Positions 1 to 7,572 of a stretch of DNA of 34,398 bases are shown piece after piece. Numbering within the stretch: the first letter of the stretch is position 1; every line of letters begins with the position of its first letter. The stretch is from a virus. The stretch covers positions 1 to 34,398 of IMG/VR virus record IMGVR_UViG_3300044640_001957; one strand, 5' to 3'. A model generated the notes under the pieces. That model did no database searches, had not been told where the DNA came from, and worked only from the letters and a program-made list of their open reading frames with translations. A program made the translations under genes and the position numbers.

Positions 1-1
1 T

Positions 2-1183
2 GCAGTCAGCGCCGCAACTGGTGCAGTCACAGTCAGCGTTACTGGCACAGTTCCAACAGCCACCACAGCTGGCACTGTGACCACAGCGGCACAACCAAAT
101 ATCACAAGTGTTGGTACACTGACAAGTATTTCTTCTTCGGGTAATGTCACAGGTGGTAATTTAATCACAGCCGGGTTAATCACAGCAACTGGTAACGTCA
201 GTGGTGGAAACTTGAATGTCACAGGTAATATCGTTGACACTGGAGCATTGACAATTATCACTGGTGCAAGTGGCAACGTTAGCCTGGCACCCAATGGAAC
301 CAATGTGTTGGTGGCCACAACCACAGGTGCCAATATTGCAGGCACACTCAATGCCACCGGCAATGCCAATGTGGGCAATCTGGGTGCCGCAACAGTGGTG
401 GCAACTACACTAACAGGTACATTATCAACTGCCGCACAAACAAATATTACTAGCGTGGGTACTTTGGGTAGTTTAAGTGTGTCAGGTAACATCACAGGTG
501 GCAACTTTGTTGGAATCTTAAATGGATCTGGGGCCAACGTTACCAGTATCAGTGCCACTAATATCAGTTCGGGTACTTTGGCACAAGCACGACTGGCTAA
601 TGCCGCAGTGACACTAGGCTCAACAGCACTCACATTGGGTAGCACAGTAACCACAGTGGCTGGTTTGACCAGTGTAACGTCAACCACATTCGTTGGTGCG
701 TTAACTGGAGCAGCCACCACAGCAGGTACAGTAACCACAGCCGCACAACCTAACATCACAAGTGTTGGCACATTGACAAGCATTTCTTCTTCAGGCAACG
801 TCACTGGTGGTAATTTAATCACAGCTGGTGTTGCGTCAGCAACTGGTAATATCACAACCTCCAACTTTTTTGTGGGCAATGGTGCGTTTTTGACAGGAAT
901 TAGTGCGGCGGTTTCGGTATCAAAAATTGAAAATGGTAACTCAAATGTTCAGATACAACCCGCTAACAGTAACGTTACAGTTACTGTGGCTGGACTTGCA
1001 AACATTGCAACCTTTACTACTGGGTCGTTAACACTGGTTGGTGGATTTGCAAATCCAAAAACTATTTCGTTAAATATTTCACTGCCCGCAAGTGTCAATG
1101 CCATGTTAGTTGGGCCAATTACCATAGCTAACGGAGCAAGTTTAACAGTTCCAGACTCGTCAAGTTCTTACATTTATATGTAA
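2..1183 (+). CDS. Tail-fibre-like repeat protein, 5' end outside the window
   Basis: The frame is open from the first complete codon of the window to a TAA at 1181-1183, so the true start lies upstream. A GTG at 77 is in frame but has no Shine-Dalgarno and sits inside a repeat that begins earlier. The protein is almost wholly Gly/Ser/Thr/Asn/Ala/Val, with recurring units of the type TTAAQPNITSVGTLTSISSS followed by GNVTGGNL. Such units are typical of beta-rich fibre shafts in T4-like aquatic phages. The last ~80 residues (around KIENGNSNVQIQPANSNVTV) differ and may form the tip. It lies 39 nt before a second fibre gene with which it shares a 132-nt repeat. Host adsorption is the inferred role; the receptor is unknown. 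Confidence 0.75.
   Translation, partial: AVSAATGAVTVSVTGTVPTATTAGTVTTAAQPNITSVGTLTSISSSGNVTGGNLITAGLITATGNVSGGNLNVTGNIVDTGALTIITGASGNVSLAPNGTNVLVATTTGANIAGTLNATGNANVGNLGAATVVATTLTGTLSTAAQTNITSVGTLGSLSVSGNITGGNFVGILNGSGANVTSISATNISSGTLAQARLANAAVTLGSTALTLGSTVTTVAGLTSVTSTTFVGALTGAATTAGTVTTAAQPNITSVGTLTSISSSGNVTGGNLITAGVASATGNITTSNFFVGNGAFLTGISAAVSVSKIENGNSNVQIQPANSNVTVTVAGLANIATFTTGSLTLVGGFANPKTISLNISLPASVNAMLVGPITIANGASLTVPDSSSSYIYM
77..174 (+). repeat. Fibre repeat copy 1
   Basis: This 98-nt unit recurs at 731-828 without indels. By my hand alignment the two copies differ at 12 positions, most of them synonymous, so the protein repeat is under selection. A more diverged third copy starts near 428. 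Confidence 0.8.
185..316 (+). repeat. Repeat shared between the two fibre genes, copy in gene 1
   Basis: This 132-nt block aligns without gaps to 1457-1588 in the downstream fibre gene (constant offset 1272). Both encode ATGNVSGGNLNVTG followed by IVDTG and later PNGT. It points to duplication or recombination between fibre modules. Confidence 0.75.
731..828 (+). repeat. Fibre repeat copy 2
   Basis: Second copy of the 98-nt unit at 77-174, in the same reading frame. It encodes the same AAQPNITSVGTLTSISSSGN core. Confidence 0.8.
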
Positions 1184-1193
1184 CTGGATCTAA

Positions 1194-1201
1194 ACTAAAT
1201 A
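1194..1201 (+). promoter_or_regulatory. Late-type promoter core ACTAAATA
   Basis: Matches the T4 late consensus TATAAATA at six of eight positions (TAAATA core). It sits 21 nt before the ATG of the second fibre gene, leaving room for its AAGGAA Shine-Dalgarno (1209-1214). Confidence 0.6.
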
Positions 1202-1222
1202 CTTTAACAAGGAAAAAACAAA

Positions 1223-2074
1223 ATGCCATTAATTTTAGACGGCACAACAGGTGTATCAGCTTCGGGCAACGTTACCGGCGCATTTCTATTTGGTAACGCA
1301 AGTACACTCACTGGTATCAGTTCAAGCAGAATTTTCAACGGTACAACCGAAGTTAACGTGGGAACTTCTGGCGGCAGCGCCAACATCAGCGTAGGTGGCA
1401 CGTCGAACGTGGCTGTGTTTGCCACAACTGGTGTTACTGTAACTGGGGTGGTTTCAGCTACTGGTAACGTCAGTGGCGGCAACTTAAACGTAACTGGATC
1501 AATTGTTGACACAGGTGTCTTGGAATTGATTTCTGGATCCAATGGTAACATCGCTTTGAGTCCAAACGGAACAGGTGTTATTGTGGCCAACAAAGACATA
1601 CGTAATGGTCAGGCCAACGGCGTGGGCAACATTGGCACAGTGGGCGGATTTTTCAATACAGTTTTTGCCAAATCAACTTCAGCCCAGTACGCTGACGTCG
1701 CTGAAAAATATCTAGCAGATGATGACTATCCTGTTGGCACAGTGTTGTCGATTGGCGGAGCCAGTGAAGTAACTGCATCTAAAACCTATCATGGATCTGA
1801 TGTAATTGGCACTGTTAGCGATAAGCCAGCCTATGTCATGAATTCAGGCCTAGGTGGAAACTTTGTTGCTGTGGTGGCCTTGTTGGGTCGAGTACCTGTT
1901 CGAGTAGTTGGATCTATCAATCCAGGAGACTTGCTGGTAGCAAGTAGGCAGCATGGCATTGCAACTGCGTTAGATCGTGACAGTTATCAACCAGGTTGTG
2001 TTATTGGCAAGGCCTTGGGAAGTTACAATAGTCAAGAACCTGGTGTAATTGAGGCAATCGTGGGTCGCATTTGA
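1223..2074 (+). CDS. Tail-fibre protein with conserved C-terminal domain
   Basis: A 283-aa protein. Residues 1-125 are fibre repeats like those of the preceding gene. From about residue 150 it switches to a distinct domain beginning SAQYADVAEKYLADDDYPVG and continuing through 'GxVSDKPAYVMNSG' and 'LLGRVPVRVVG' to the end. Domains with this 'YADxAEKY' opening are common at the C-termini of phage fibre proteins, some with an autocleavage or chaperone role; cleavage here is not shown. The start is supported by AAGGAA eight nt upstream and a late promoter core. A hairpin at the stop codon probably ends transcription. The gene overlaps the convergent Nudix gene by 43 nt. Confidence 0.75.
   Translation: MPLILDGTTGVSASGNVTGAFLFGNASTLTGISSSRIFNGTTEVNVGTSGGSANISVGGTSNVAVFATTGVTVTGVVSATGNVSGGNLNVTGSIVDTGVLELISGSNGNIALSPNGTGVIVANKDIRNGQANGVGNIGTVGGFFNTVFAKSTSAQYADVAEKYLADDDYPVGTVLSIGGASEVTASKTYHGSDVIGTVSDKPAYVMNSGLGGNFVAVVALLGRVPVRVVGSINPGDLLVASRQHGIATALDRDSYQPGCVIGKALGSYNSQEPGVIEAIVGRI
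1457..1588 (+). repeat. Repeat shared between the two fibre genes, copy in gene 2
   Basis: Partner of 185-316 in the same frame, with the same start (ATGNVSGGNLNVTG) and the same end (PNGT then VxVA). Confidence 0.75.
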
Positions 2075-2478
2075 TCTCTGACTAGATCAATTTTGTTCAT
2101 AACAACATCAAAATTCACAGTGTTCCAAAGGCCAGGATGCATGGGCTTGGGCCATGCTGTAGTGTCAATCCAAGCGTACCCTAGGTGTTCGTGATTCAAG
2201 CAAGGTTGGAACTCGTGCTCAACACAACAGAAAAATGTGTGATACACAAAGTTATTGTCTTGACTGGTGAATTGTTCAATTGGCACCAACCGCACATAGT
2301 TGGGCATTGATCCCAGTTCTTCCCGACACTCTCTATTGATTGCGTCAAGCAAACTTTCTCCTGATTCAACTTTACCACCAGCTAGTCCCCAAGTCATTGG
2401 ATACTTGGCGTCATTTCGCATCAAATAAAGATATCTTTGTGTATCAAGACTATAAAACCATACACCAACTGCATTCAT
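2032..2478 (-). CDS. Nudix hydrolase
   Basis: A 148-aa protein with a complete Nudix box at residues 35-57: G-x5-E-x7-REUxEExGU, reading GKVESGE then RECREELGS. It should hydrolyse a nucleoside diphosphate linked to another moiety; the substrate cannot be read from sequence. I chose the start at 2478 because its ATG overlaps the stop of the upstream gp15 gene as ATGA. A longer frame upstream to 2547 would run into gp15 coding. It is therefore the last gene of a gp14-gp15-Nudix minus-strand operon. Its end overlaps the fibre gene tail to tail by 43 nt. Phage Nudix proteins may sanitise nucleotides, process RNA caps or act on sugar nucleotides; given the glycan island in this genome, the last is worth considering. 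Confidence 0.85.
   Translation of the reverse strand: MNAVGVWFYSLDTQRYLYLMRNDAKYPMTWGLAGGKVESGESLLDAINRECREELGSMPNYVRLVPIEQFTSQDNNFVYHTFFCCVEHEFQPCLNHEHLGYAWIDTTAWPKPMHPGLWNTVNFDVVMNKIDLVRDQMRPTIASITPGS
2071..2094 (+). terminator. Probable intrinsic terminator after fibre operon
   Basis: TTGATCT (2071-2077), a 6-nt loop, AGATCAA (2084-2090), then TTTT. The stem overlaps the fibre stop codon and lies inside the 3' coding end of the convergent Nudix gene. The 7-bp AU-rich stem is only moderately stable. Confidence 0.45.
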
Positions 2479-3857
2479 AATACCAATGTCCACTCGCCAC
2501 CTGGATATAAACCTTCGTAACTCTTGACCCACTCTTGACCAGTCCAACGGTATTGAAGACCAGTTGTGATGTTTGTTACAAATTGTATGTTATTGTAATG
2601 TACTCCGGCTGCAAATGCAACCACCCAAGAGGATCCGTCAAATTCGACTATGTCGTTGGCTTCGGCAACCAAGTCACCCCAGGCCAAGGCTGGAACAGGA
2701 TTGTCTAGATCGCCAATGGCATTCAACACAAGATATCGTTGTCCTGTTGAAGCATTGGGAAGACCACTACCTGGGCCACTCAGCAATGGATCAATCACAG
2801 CATTTATAGCCGGTAATGTATTTTGTGGAATTGTGTCTGTGTCAACGTCAAACAACATAAATCTATCATCAGTTGGATCAAATGTCACATGACCAATAAT
2901 CTCGGTAGTAGTATCCCAGGGATTGGTAAGTCGTATTTGACTAATACCAGGTCTCAATACTCCGTACATGCCAGCAATGGCTCCCCAGAACTCGTTGCTA
3001 GGGGGACTAACTGGTGGCTGTACACTGGCATTGGTTGGATTGACCACAGCAGATACTTTTAATGCTTGCAGTTTGTTCCCAATCAACAGCACCTGATATC
3101 CAAACGGCGTAAAAGCCTGTCTAGTACCCAGTAACAAATCATTGTTGGCAATAGCATTAACAGCATCACCGTTGCTGTCATGGATGGATGCAATAATACG
3201 TTCAATCACACCCAGCTTTTTAACCTTGGCTGGACTTGATATCCAGATTGGCAAACTAAATCTCATGGTCATGATGTCTATGGGATCATCAGTTCCTACT
3301 GGGATTGATCGACTGGACCATGTGACTTGATCTAGTTCAACCACACTCAAACTGGTCCAGTCAAGATAATTATCGGTGCTTTGTACTTCAAGTGCAGGGT
3401 TAAACAGCGTAGAAATTTGCTCAAACAATTGAAATTTTTGATTGGTGTTGCTGGTCCAGATATCGCAATTGATACCCATTTTGTAAGGAACTGGCATCAA
3501 GCGTTCAATCGTGAATGCATTGCCCTGTGAGGTCTCGTATGTTTCTGAATCAGGGTCATACGATCTTTGTCGAACTTGAATATTGCTAACAAAGTAAGGA
3601 TCCTGCATTCGCGGACGATCGTATTCCATGCCATTGATATAAAATGTTATCAATGGTGTGCTGGGCAAACTACTAGATGAGTTTTGTTGTAGAACCGTTT
3701 GTACTTGACGAGTGGAGTCACCATATCTCACTGGCACACGTAACAAAGTAGGAGCCCCAGCGGCATCTCGACCGTATTCTACTTGAAAGTTTGAAAAGAT
3801 TCTTGTAAACTGTAACAAGAATCTTCGTATCTGTTCGTCATAAAAGAACTGTTGCAT
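2475..3857 (-). CDS. 15: Tail sheath stabiliser and completion protein (gp15-like)
   Basis: A 460-aa protein whose first ~250 residues resemble T4 gp15, the protein that caps the tail and joins it to the head. Shared features are FFYDEQIRRF at the N-terminus with 'IFSNFQV', then 'LLRVPVRYGD', an 'LPSTPLITFYINGMEYD' segment, 'PVPYKMGINCDIWTSN' and 'LPIWISSPAKVKKLG'. T4 gp15 is 272 aa, so this one carries about 190 extra C-terminal residues. The extension contains beta-rich modules such as VEFDGSSWVVAF and YRWTGQEWVKSY, similar in style to modules in gp14 and gp18 here. The start follows the gp14 stop by 3 nt, and its AGGAAG ribosome site lies in the last gp14 codons. Confidence 0.85.
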   Translation of the reverse strand: MQQFFYDEQIRRFLLQFTRIFSNFQVEYGRDAAGAPTLLRVPVRYGDSTRQVQTVLQQNSSSSLPSTPLITFYINGMEYDRPRMQDPYFVSNIQVRQRSYDPDSETYETSQGNAFTIERLMPVPYKMGINCDIWTSNTNQKFQLFEQISTLFNPALEVQSTDNYLDWTSLSVVELDQVTWSSRSIPVGTDDPIDIMTMRFSLPIWISSPAKVKKLGVIERIIASIHDSNGDAVNAIANNDLLLGTRQAFTPFGYQVLLIGNKLQALKVSAVVNPTNASVQPPVSPPSNEFWGAIAGMYGVLRPGISQIRLTNPWDTTTEIIGHVTFDPTDDRFMLFDVDTDTIPQNTLPAINAVIDPLLSGPGSGLPNASTGQRYLVLNAIGDLDNPVPALAWGDLVAEANDIVEFDGSSWVVAFAAGVHYNNIQFVTNITTGLQYRWTGQEWVKSYEGLYPGGEWTLVL

Positions 3858-3860
3858 TTA

Positions 3861-5225
3861 TTATCTTCCTGGGGGTCTTGGATTTGGCGGCAAATTGCCA
3901 CCGTCATCACCATTGTCAGCTCTGGGTTTGAGTAGTTCACTAAGGCTCTGACGACTTGGTATATTACCAAGATCTGTAGTTGGTACAGTGTATGTATTGT
4001 TAACAAAGCTTGAGCGCAATGTTTTGTTGTTAGGACCATTGTTGAGGTCAGTTCTAACATTGTCCTCAATCTTGACCCAGGAACCGCCATTGAATCTAAA
4101 CAATCGATTGGGGAAGTAATCCAATCGAAGAGCATACTGACCCTCTCTTGGATTAGCCGGAAAACTCACACCTGGGGTAACTGGCAATCCGTTGGGCGCA
4201 ATCCCATCCCCAGTCAAGTAACCCATGGTGTAGCCATCGCTAGTTGGAGTCTGCGATGCATCACTAGAATTTATATCCTGCGATGCATTGATTACCGATG
4301 AATCCGCAGTGGGCCCGCCAGGGTTGGCCGGTGATCCATCCGGATTGGTTGGGAAAATATAAAACTTCACAGTGTCGTATCCTGATAGCGGAACTTCGAT
4401 GTCTGCTTGTAACAGGATTGAATCATTGATTTCGTAATCGCGTGGACGTGTGCTTGCACGGTCAGCAGTGGTTGGTGGATCTATTTCCAGCCAGTATTCA
4501 GTATTGGTAATATCAGTCCCCACAGGTGTGCTCTTTAGAGATTGATAATACACATCACCAGCATTGACAATACTGCCCGGTGGATAGAAATTACCAGAAT
4601 CCCATATTTGTTCACTAACAAATGGTTTGTTCACAATCTCTTGATATTCCTGTGCATTGACCATTGGTGTGGCCTTGATGCGCCACAAGTGTGGCATCCA
4701 GGTTTGGCTAAAACCTTCGCTGGCAAAGGCAGCATCCTGAACCACATAGTAACGAGGTAATGCTCTGGGAATAGCAGCATCTAGAGGATTGATGTCTCGT
4801 AGGTTTGGAATTTCCAAAACATCACCACTCATGAGCTTACGTCCAATGGTGTCGATCATGTTGTTGTAATGAAATGTAATAAACAACGTGTCGTTGTTCA
4901 AGAACAATCCAAATTGACTTAGATCAAAATCAACATCTTGGGCTCGATAAACACCACGCATTTGGTAAATGTCTGGATCATATGCACGATCTCTATTTTC
5001 CAACAACAGCAAGTCTTGAATAAACAATGGGTTCTCTTGACTGTACACCGGCTGAGTAGCATCGTAATTACCACTTTCAGCTGAATCCTCGCCCCCAGTT
5101 TTTGGTCCCAGGTATTTGTGGATATAGATATCCACCCCGCCCACAGTGTACATTTCTGCAATGGTTCGATCAAAAAATTGGTAATCGTTTGTGCGATTTG
5201 GGCGATAAAGTGACAGTCTTGGCAT
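3861..5225 (-). CDS. 14: Neck protein (gp14-like)
   Basis: A 454-aa protein. Its N-terminal half fits the T4 gp14 neck protein, which with gp13 seals the packaged head: 'IQDLLLLENRDR', 'YDPDIYQMRGVYR', 'FGLFLNNDTLFITFHYN' and 'SGDVLEIPNLRD', then 'WRIKATPM' near residue 182. T4 gp14 is only 256 aa. The extra C-terminal part includes a short module at 206-248 (FYPPGSIVNAGDVYYQSL, then TEYWLEI), which looks like a CBM5/12-type carbohydrate-binding repeat, and a Pro/Asn-rich tail. There is no Shine-Dalgarno. A late promoter core, CATAAATA, lies 7 nt upstream of the ATG, so the mRNA would have almost no leader. gp15 follows after 3 nt. Confidence 0.85.
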   Translation of the reverse strand: MPRLSLYRPNRTNDYQFFDRTIAEMYTVGGVDIYIHKYLGPKTGGEDSAESGNYDATQPVYSQENPLFIQDLLLLENRDRAYDPDIYQMRGVYRAQDVDFDLSQFGLFLNNDTLFITFHYNNMIDTIGRKLMSGDVLEIPNLRDINPLDAAIPRALPRYYVVQDAAFASEGFSQTWMPHLWRIKATPMVNAQEYQEIVNKPFVSEQIWDSGNFYPPGSIVNAGDVYYQSLKSTPVGTDITNTEYWLEIDPPTTADRASTRPRDYEINDSILLQADIEVPLSGYDTVKFYIFPTNPDGSPANPGGPTADSSVINASQDINSSDASQTPTSDGYTMGYLTGDGIAPNGLPVTPGVSFPANPREGQYALRLDYFPNRLFRFNGGSWVKIEDNVRTDLNNGPNNKTLRSSFVNNTYTVPTTDLGNIPSRQSLSELLKPRADNGDDGGNLPPNPRPPGR

Positions 5226-5232
5226 AGTATAC

Positions 5233-5240
5233 TATTTATG
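5233..5240 (-). promoter_or_regulatory. Late-type promoter core CATAAATA for gp14
   Basis: Seven of eight match to TATAAATA. By T4 geometry (core at -13 to -6) transcription would start about 2 nt before the gp14 ATG at 5225. No ribosome site is present. Confidence 0.65.
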
Positions 5241-5246
5241 GACAGG

Positions 5247-5275
5247 TTGACCGATAATTCCAGAAGTGCTACAAT
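5247..5275 (+). promoter_or_regulatory. Sigma-70-like promoter, predicted leaderless
   Basis: TTGACC (5247-5252), 17-nt spacer, TACAAT (5270-5275), with an extended -10 TG (gTGcTACAAT). The ATG at 5282 lies 6 nt after the -10, at the expected +1. Confidence 0.75.
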
Positions 5276-5281
5276 ACGGGT

Positions 5282-5563
5282 ATGAAAGTAGTTAAATTAA
5301 ACCGCAGATTCCGGCAGTTCAAAGAACATGGGCACACAGTTGCATTGCGATTTGAAGGCTGGACCAAAAAAGCAACCGAGGTTGAAAAAGTCTGCCGTGA
5401 ACGATTAAAGGCCGGTGGCTGGTCGCGTGACCAGAACTGGTACAGTTATTATGGCGAACGAAACAGTCGTTATGATCGTGATGTTGCTCGCCCATACTGG
5501 ATCACATTCCGCAACGAAGCAGACTTAACTTTAGTACTACTTTCTGCAGACTTGACCAAATAA
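5282..5563 (+). CDS. Conserved-looking small protein, function unknown
   Basis: A 93-aa basic protein with no family I recognise. It opens MKVVKLNRRFRQFKEHGHTV and contains 'ALRFEGWTKKATEVEKVCRERL' and 'WYSYYGERNSRYDRDVARPYWITFRNE'. The helix-like centre and aromatic/Arg-rich C-terminal half would suit a small nucleic-acid or protein-binding role, but nothing specific is shown. It has its own strong host-type promoter ending 6 nt before the ATG and no Shine-Dalgarno, so it is predicted to be leaderless and early. Its last codons contain the -35 box of the next promoter. Confidence 0.7.
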   Translation: MKVVKLNRRFRQFKEHGHTVALRFEGWTKKATEVEKVCRERLKAGGWSRDQNWYSYYGERNSRYDRDVARPYWITFRNEADLTLVLLSADLTK

Positions 5564-5580
5564 TTACGATGTGCTATAAT
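5552..5580 (+). promoter_or_regulatory. Sigma-70-like extended -10 promoter
   Basis: TTGACC (5552-5557), 17-nt spacer, perfect TATAAT (5575-5580) preceded by TGc. The -35 lies in the 3' coding end of the previous gene. Unlike its neighbour it leaves a 20-nt leader carrying CAGGAG before the ATG at 5607. Confidence 0.8.
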
Positions 5581-5606
5581 TACACAATATACAAACAGGA
5601 GTCTGC

Positions 5607-6743
5607 ATGACAGTAGCTACCAAACCCATCAAGCCCTTGAACCCACGTAGTCCCGATACCAATGCCATGGGCATGGAGCCAACATGGAAAACTCAGCCCA
5701 CAGACAATCGGATCAGCGCCTTGAGCAAGGCGTTTTCGTGGTACAACTATTTTTATGGCAAAAAAGATGCCCGAGAAATGATTGTAAACTATCTTGAACT
5801 GCACGGTCGCAAGAGTGATGTTCGATTGCTTCGCGGGGTGCCGGATTCTGGTATACGTCTTACCACCGGCTGGTTGTGTCGCATGAGCATGATGGGACTA
5901 GAGTTAACCGAACATGAGCAAAGCAAACTAGATAACTTGTTGAAAGAATTGCTGGAAACCAAGCAAATAGAAGTAGAAGTTGAAGCAGTAGAAGATACTG
6001 TTCCACGGATTACCATTCAAGATCGTCTACGAGAAAAAGTTAGCGAGTGTGCCGGTGAACTAGAAGCGTTATTTGATGACTTCATTGCGTCAGGTGCAAA
6101 GATGTCGGCAGACTACAAACCAATCATGACCATTCGTGGCATGAATGTGGCACCACAAATGGTGAGCAACATTGCTGACATTTGGAAAAAGAAACAGTCT
6201 GAATTTGAAGAAGTGGTCAAAGGCAAAGATGCTCAACTAGTTGAAGCTTACAGTCACTTGACAAAAATTCAAATGCGTAATGTTCTCAAATTTTGTGAGA
6301 CAGTGATCAACGACTGCGGTACCTATGTACAGATTAAAAAGGTTGAGCGTAAACCACGTGCCAAAAAAGCAGTGAGCCCAGAGAAACAAGCTAGCAAATT
6401 CAAGTTTCTCAAAGACTTTCCAGAACTCAAACTAACAAGTTTGCCAGCGACTGCACTGGTTAACAAAGCAGAGGCTTGGTTGTATGATACCAAGAAACGC
6501 AAGCTTATCCATATAGTAGCGGATGAGTACACTAAAGAGTTTACAATTAAGAGTAACTCTATTATTGGGTTTAGCACAGCCGAGACCACACAAAAAACAT
6601 TGCGTAAACCAGCAGAACAGCTAAAGGCTATTACTGGGGCTGGAAAACCGGCGGCACGTAAGTTCTTTAAAGATATTAAAGCCACAGAAGTGGCCTGGAA
6701 CGGCCGGGGTACCGAGAATATCATCATTCTTAAAAGTTGGTAA
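5607..6743 (+). CDS. Unknown 378-aa protein encoded between gp14/15 and gp13
   Basis: I do not recognise a family with confidence. The N-terminal 90 residues are basic and aromatic (PTWKTQPTDNRISALSKAFS, then 'WYNYFYGKKDAREM'). A Glu-rich helical segment (about 105-140, 'ELLETKQIEVEVEAVED') follows, then predicted helices and a Lys-rich linker (KKVERKPRAKKAVSPEKQAS) near 240-260. The C-terminal region (265-378) is Lys/Thr rich. It looks soluble and nucleic-acid-binding rather than structural. It is driven by a strong host-type promoter with a good CAGGAG ribosome site, so early expression is likely. Its TAA stop forms the first three bases of the late promoter core for gp13. Confidence 0.75.
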   Translation: MTVATKPIKPLNPRSPDTNAMGMEPTWKTQPTDNRISALSKAFSWYNYFYGKKDAREMIVNYLELHGRKSDVRLLRGVPDSGIRLTTGWLCRMSMMGLELTEHEQSKLDNLLKELLETKQIEVEVEAVEDTVPRITIQDRLREKVSECAGELEALFDDFIASGAKMSADYKPIMTIRGMNVAPQMVSNIADIWKKKQSEFEEVVKGKDAQLVEAYSHLTKIQMRNVLKFCETVINDCGTYVQIKKVERKPRAKKAVSPEKQASKFKFLKDFPELKLTSLPATALVNKAEAWLYDTKKRKLIHIVADEYTKEFTIKSNSIIGFSTAETTQKTLRKPAEQLKAITGAGKPAARKFFKDIKATEVAWNGRGTENIIILKSW

Positions 6744-6746
6744 ATA
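6739..6746 (+). promoter_or_regulatory. Late-type promoter core GGTAAATA for gp13
   Basis: The TAAATA core includes the TAA stop (6741-6743) of the preceding gene. Transcription should start near 6752, leaving a short leader with GGAG (6755-6758) before the ATG at 6766. Confidence 0.6.
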
Positions 6747-6765
6747 GAAGGAACGGAGTTCCCTA

Positions 6766-7530
6766 ATGGCTGACCAAACACTAGATCCACTTAAAAAACA
6801 ACTAATTGAGTACGTACAGTTACAACTGGGCGATCAAATTGTTGACATTGAGCTAGATCCCTCACACTACGAAGCGGCATATCAAAAAACAATAGGCACT
6901 TATCGCCAACGTGCACAAAACGCCTATGAAGAAAGCTACAGTTTTATGGAACTGCTTGACGGCGTCAATGAGTATGTGATGCCACAGGAAGTTGTAACTG
7001 TGCGTCAAATTTTTAGACGCACAATTGGACTAGGCACAGGCGGCGGAGGCGGAAGCTTTGATCCGTTTGGTGCTGCCACATTAAATGTATATTTGTTGAA
7101 TTTCAACCAATCTGGTGGTGGCTTGGCCACATATGATTTCTATCAACAATATGTTGAATTGGCAGCTCGTATGTTTGGCGGTTATATCAATTACACGTTC
7201 AATCCTGTTACTAAAAAATTACAACTAATCCGCGACCCACGCGGCACTGGCGAAGTGGTGTTGCTGTGGACATACAATCTGCGTCCAGAAATTGTGTTGT
7301 TAAGCGATTTTCAAATTAGTCAATGGATACGTGACTACATGGTGGCAGCCTGCAAGATGATCATTGGCGAAGCACGTGAAAAGTTTGGCACTATAGCAGG
7401 GCCTCAAGGTGGTGGTACCCTAAACGGTGCCGCAATGAAAGCTGAGGCTCAAACACAAATGGACAAGTGTATTGAAGATCTCAAGCTCTATGTTGATGGA
7501 AGCCAGCCACTCACGCTGGTAATTGGCTAA
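6766..7530 (+). CDS. 13: Neck protein (gp13-like)
   Basis: A 254-aa protein resembling T4 gp13 (309 aa), which binds the portal with gp14 and completes the head after packaging. Recognisable features are the N-terminal helix (LKKQLIEYVQLQLGDQIVDI), 'LDPSHYEAAYQKTIGTYRQRAQNAYEES', then 'YVMPQEVVTVRQIFRR', a Gly-rich loop near residue 88, and a late 'LWTYNLRPEIVLLSD' with 'WIRDYMVAACKMIIGEAREKFG'. A late promoter and a GGAG site precede it. It is transcribed away from gp14 and gp15, which lie on the opposite strand beyond two unrelated plus-strand genes. In T4 the three neck genes 13, 14 and 15 are co-oriented neighbours, so this locus has been rearranged. Confidence 0.85.
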   Translation: MADQTLDPLKKQLIEYVQLQLGDQIVDIELDPSHYEAAYQKTIGTYRQRAQNAYEESYSFMELLDGVNEYVMPQEVVTVRQIFRRTIGLGTGGGGGSFDPFGAATLNVYLLNFNQSGGGLATYDFYQQYVELAARMFGGYINYTFNPVTKKLQLIRDPRGTGEVVLLWTYNLRPEIVLLSDFQISQWIRDYMVAACKMIIGEAREKFGTIAGPQGGGTLNGAAMKAEAQTQMDKCIEDLKLYVDGSQPLTLVIG

Positions 7531-7537
7531 ACACCAC

Positions 7538-7566
7538 AAGACAAATGTAAAAAATTCTGTTATACT
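7538..7566 (+). promoter_or_regulatory. Sigma-70-like promoter, predicted leaderless
   Basis: AAGACA (7538-7543; four of six -35 matches), 17-nt spacer, TATACT (7561-7566) with an extended TGt. The ATG at 7573 is 6 nt after the -10, the same geometry as at 5247-5282. Confidence 0.6.
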
Positions 7567-7572
7567 TGCAGT

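Noticed and set aside
1204-1599. A 131-codon open frame on the minus strand opposite the second fibre gene
   Set aside because: Pro/Thr/Val-rich mirror of fibre repeats; similar mirrors arise wherever the Gly/Thr/Asn repeats occur.
2479-2547. N-terminal extension of the Nudix protein
   Set aside because: It runs inside gp15 coding sequence, whereas the 2478 ATG overlaps the gp15 stop in the ATGA form used elsewhere in the window.
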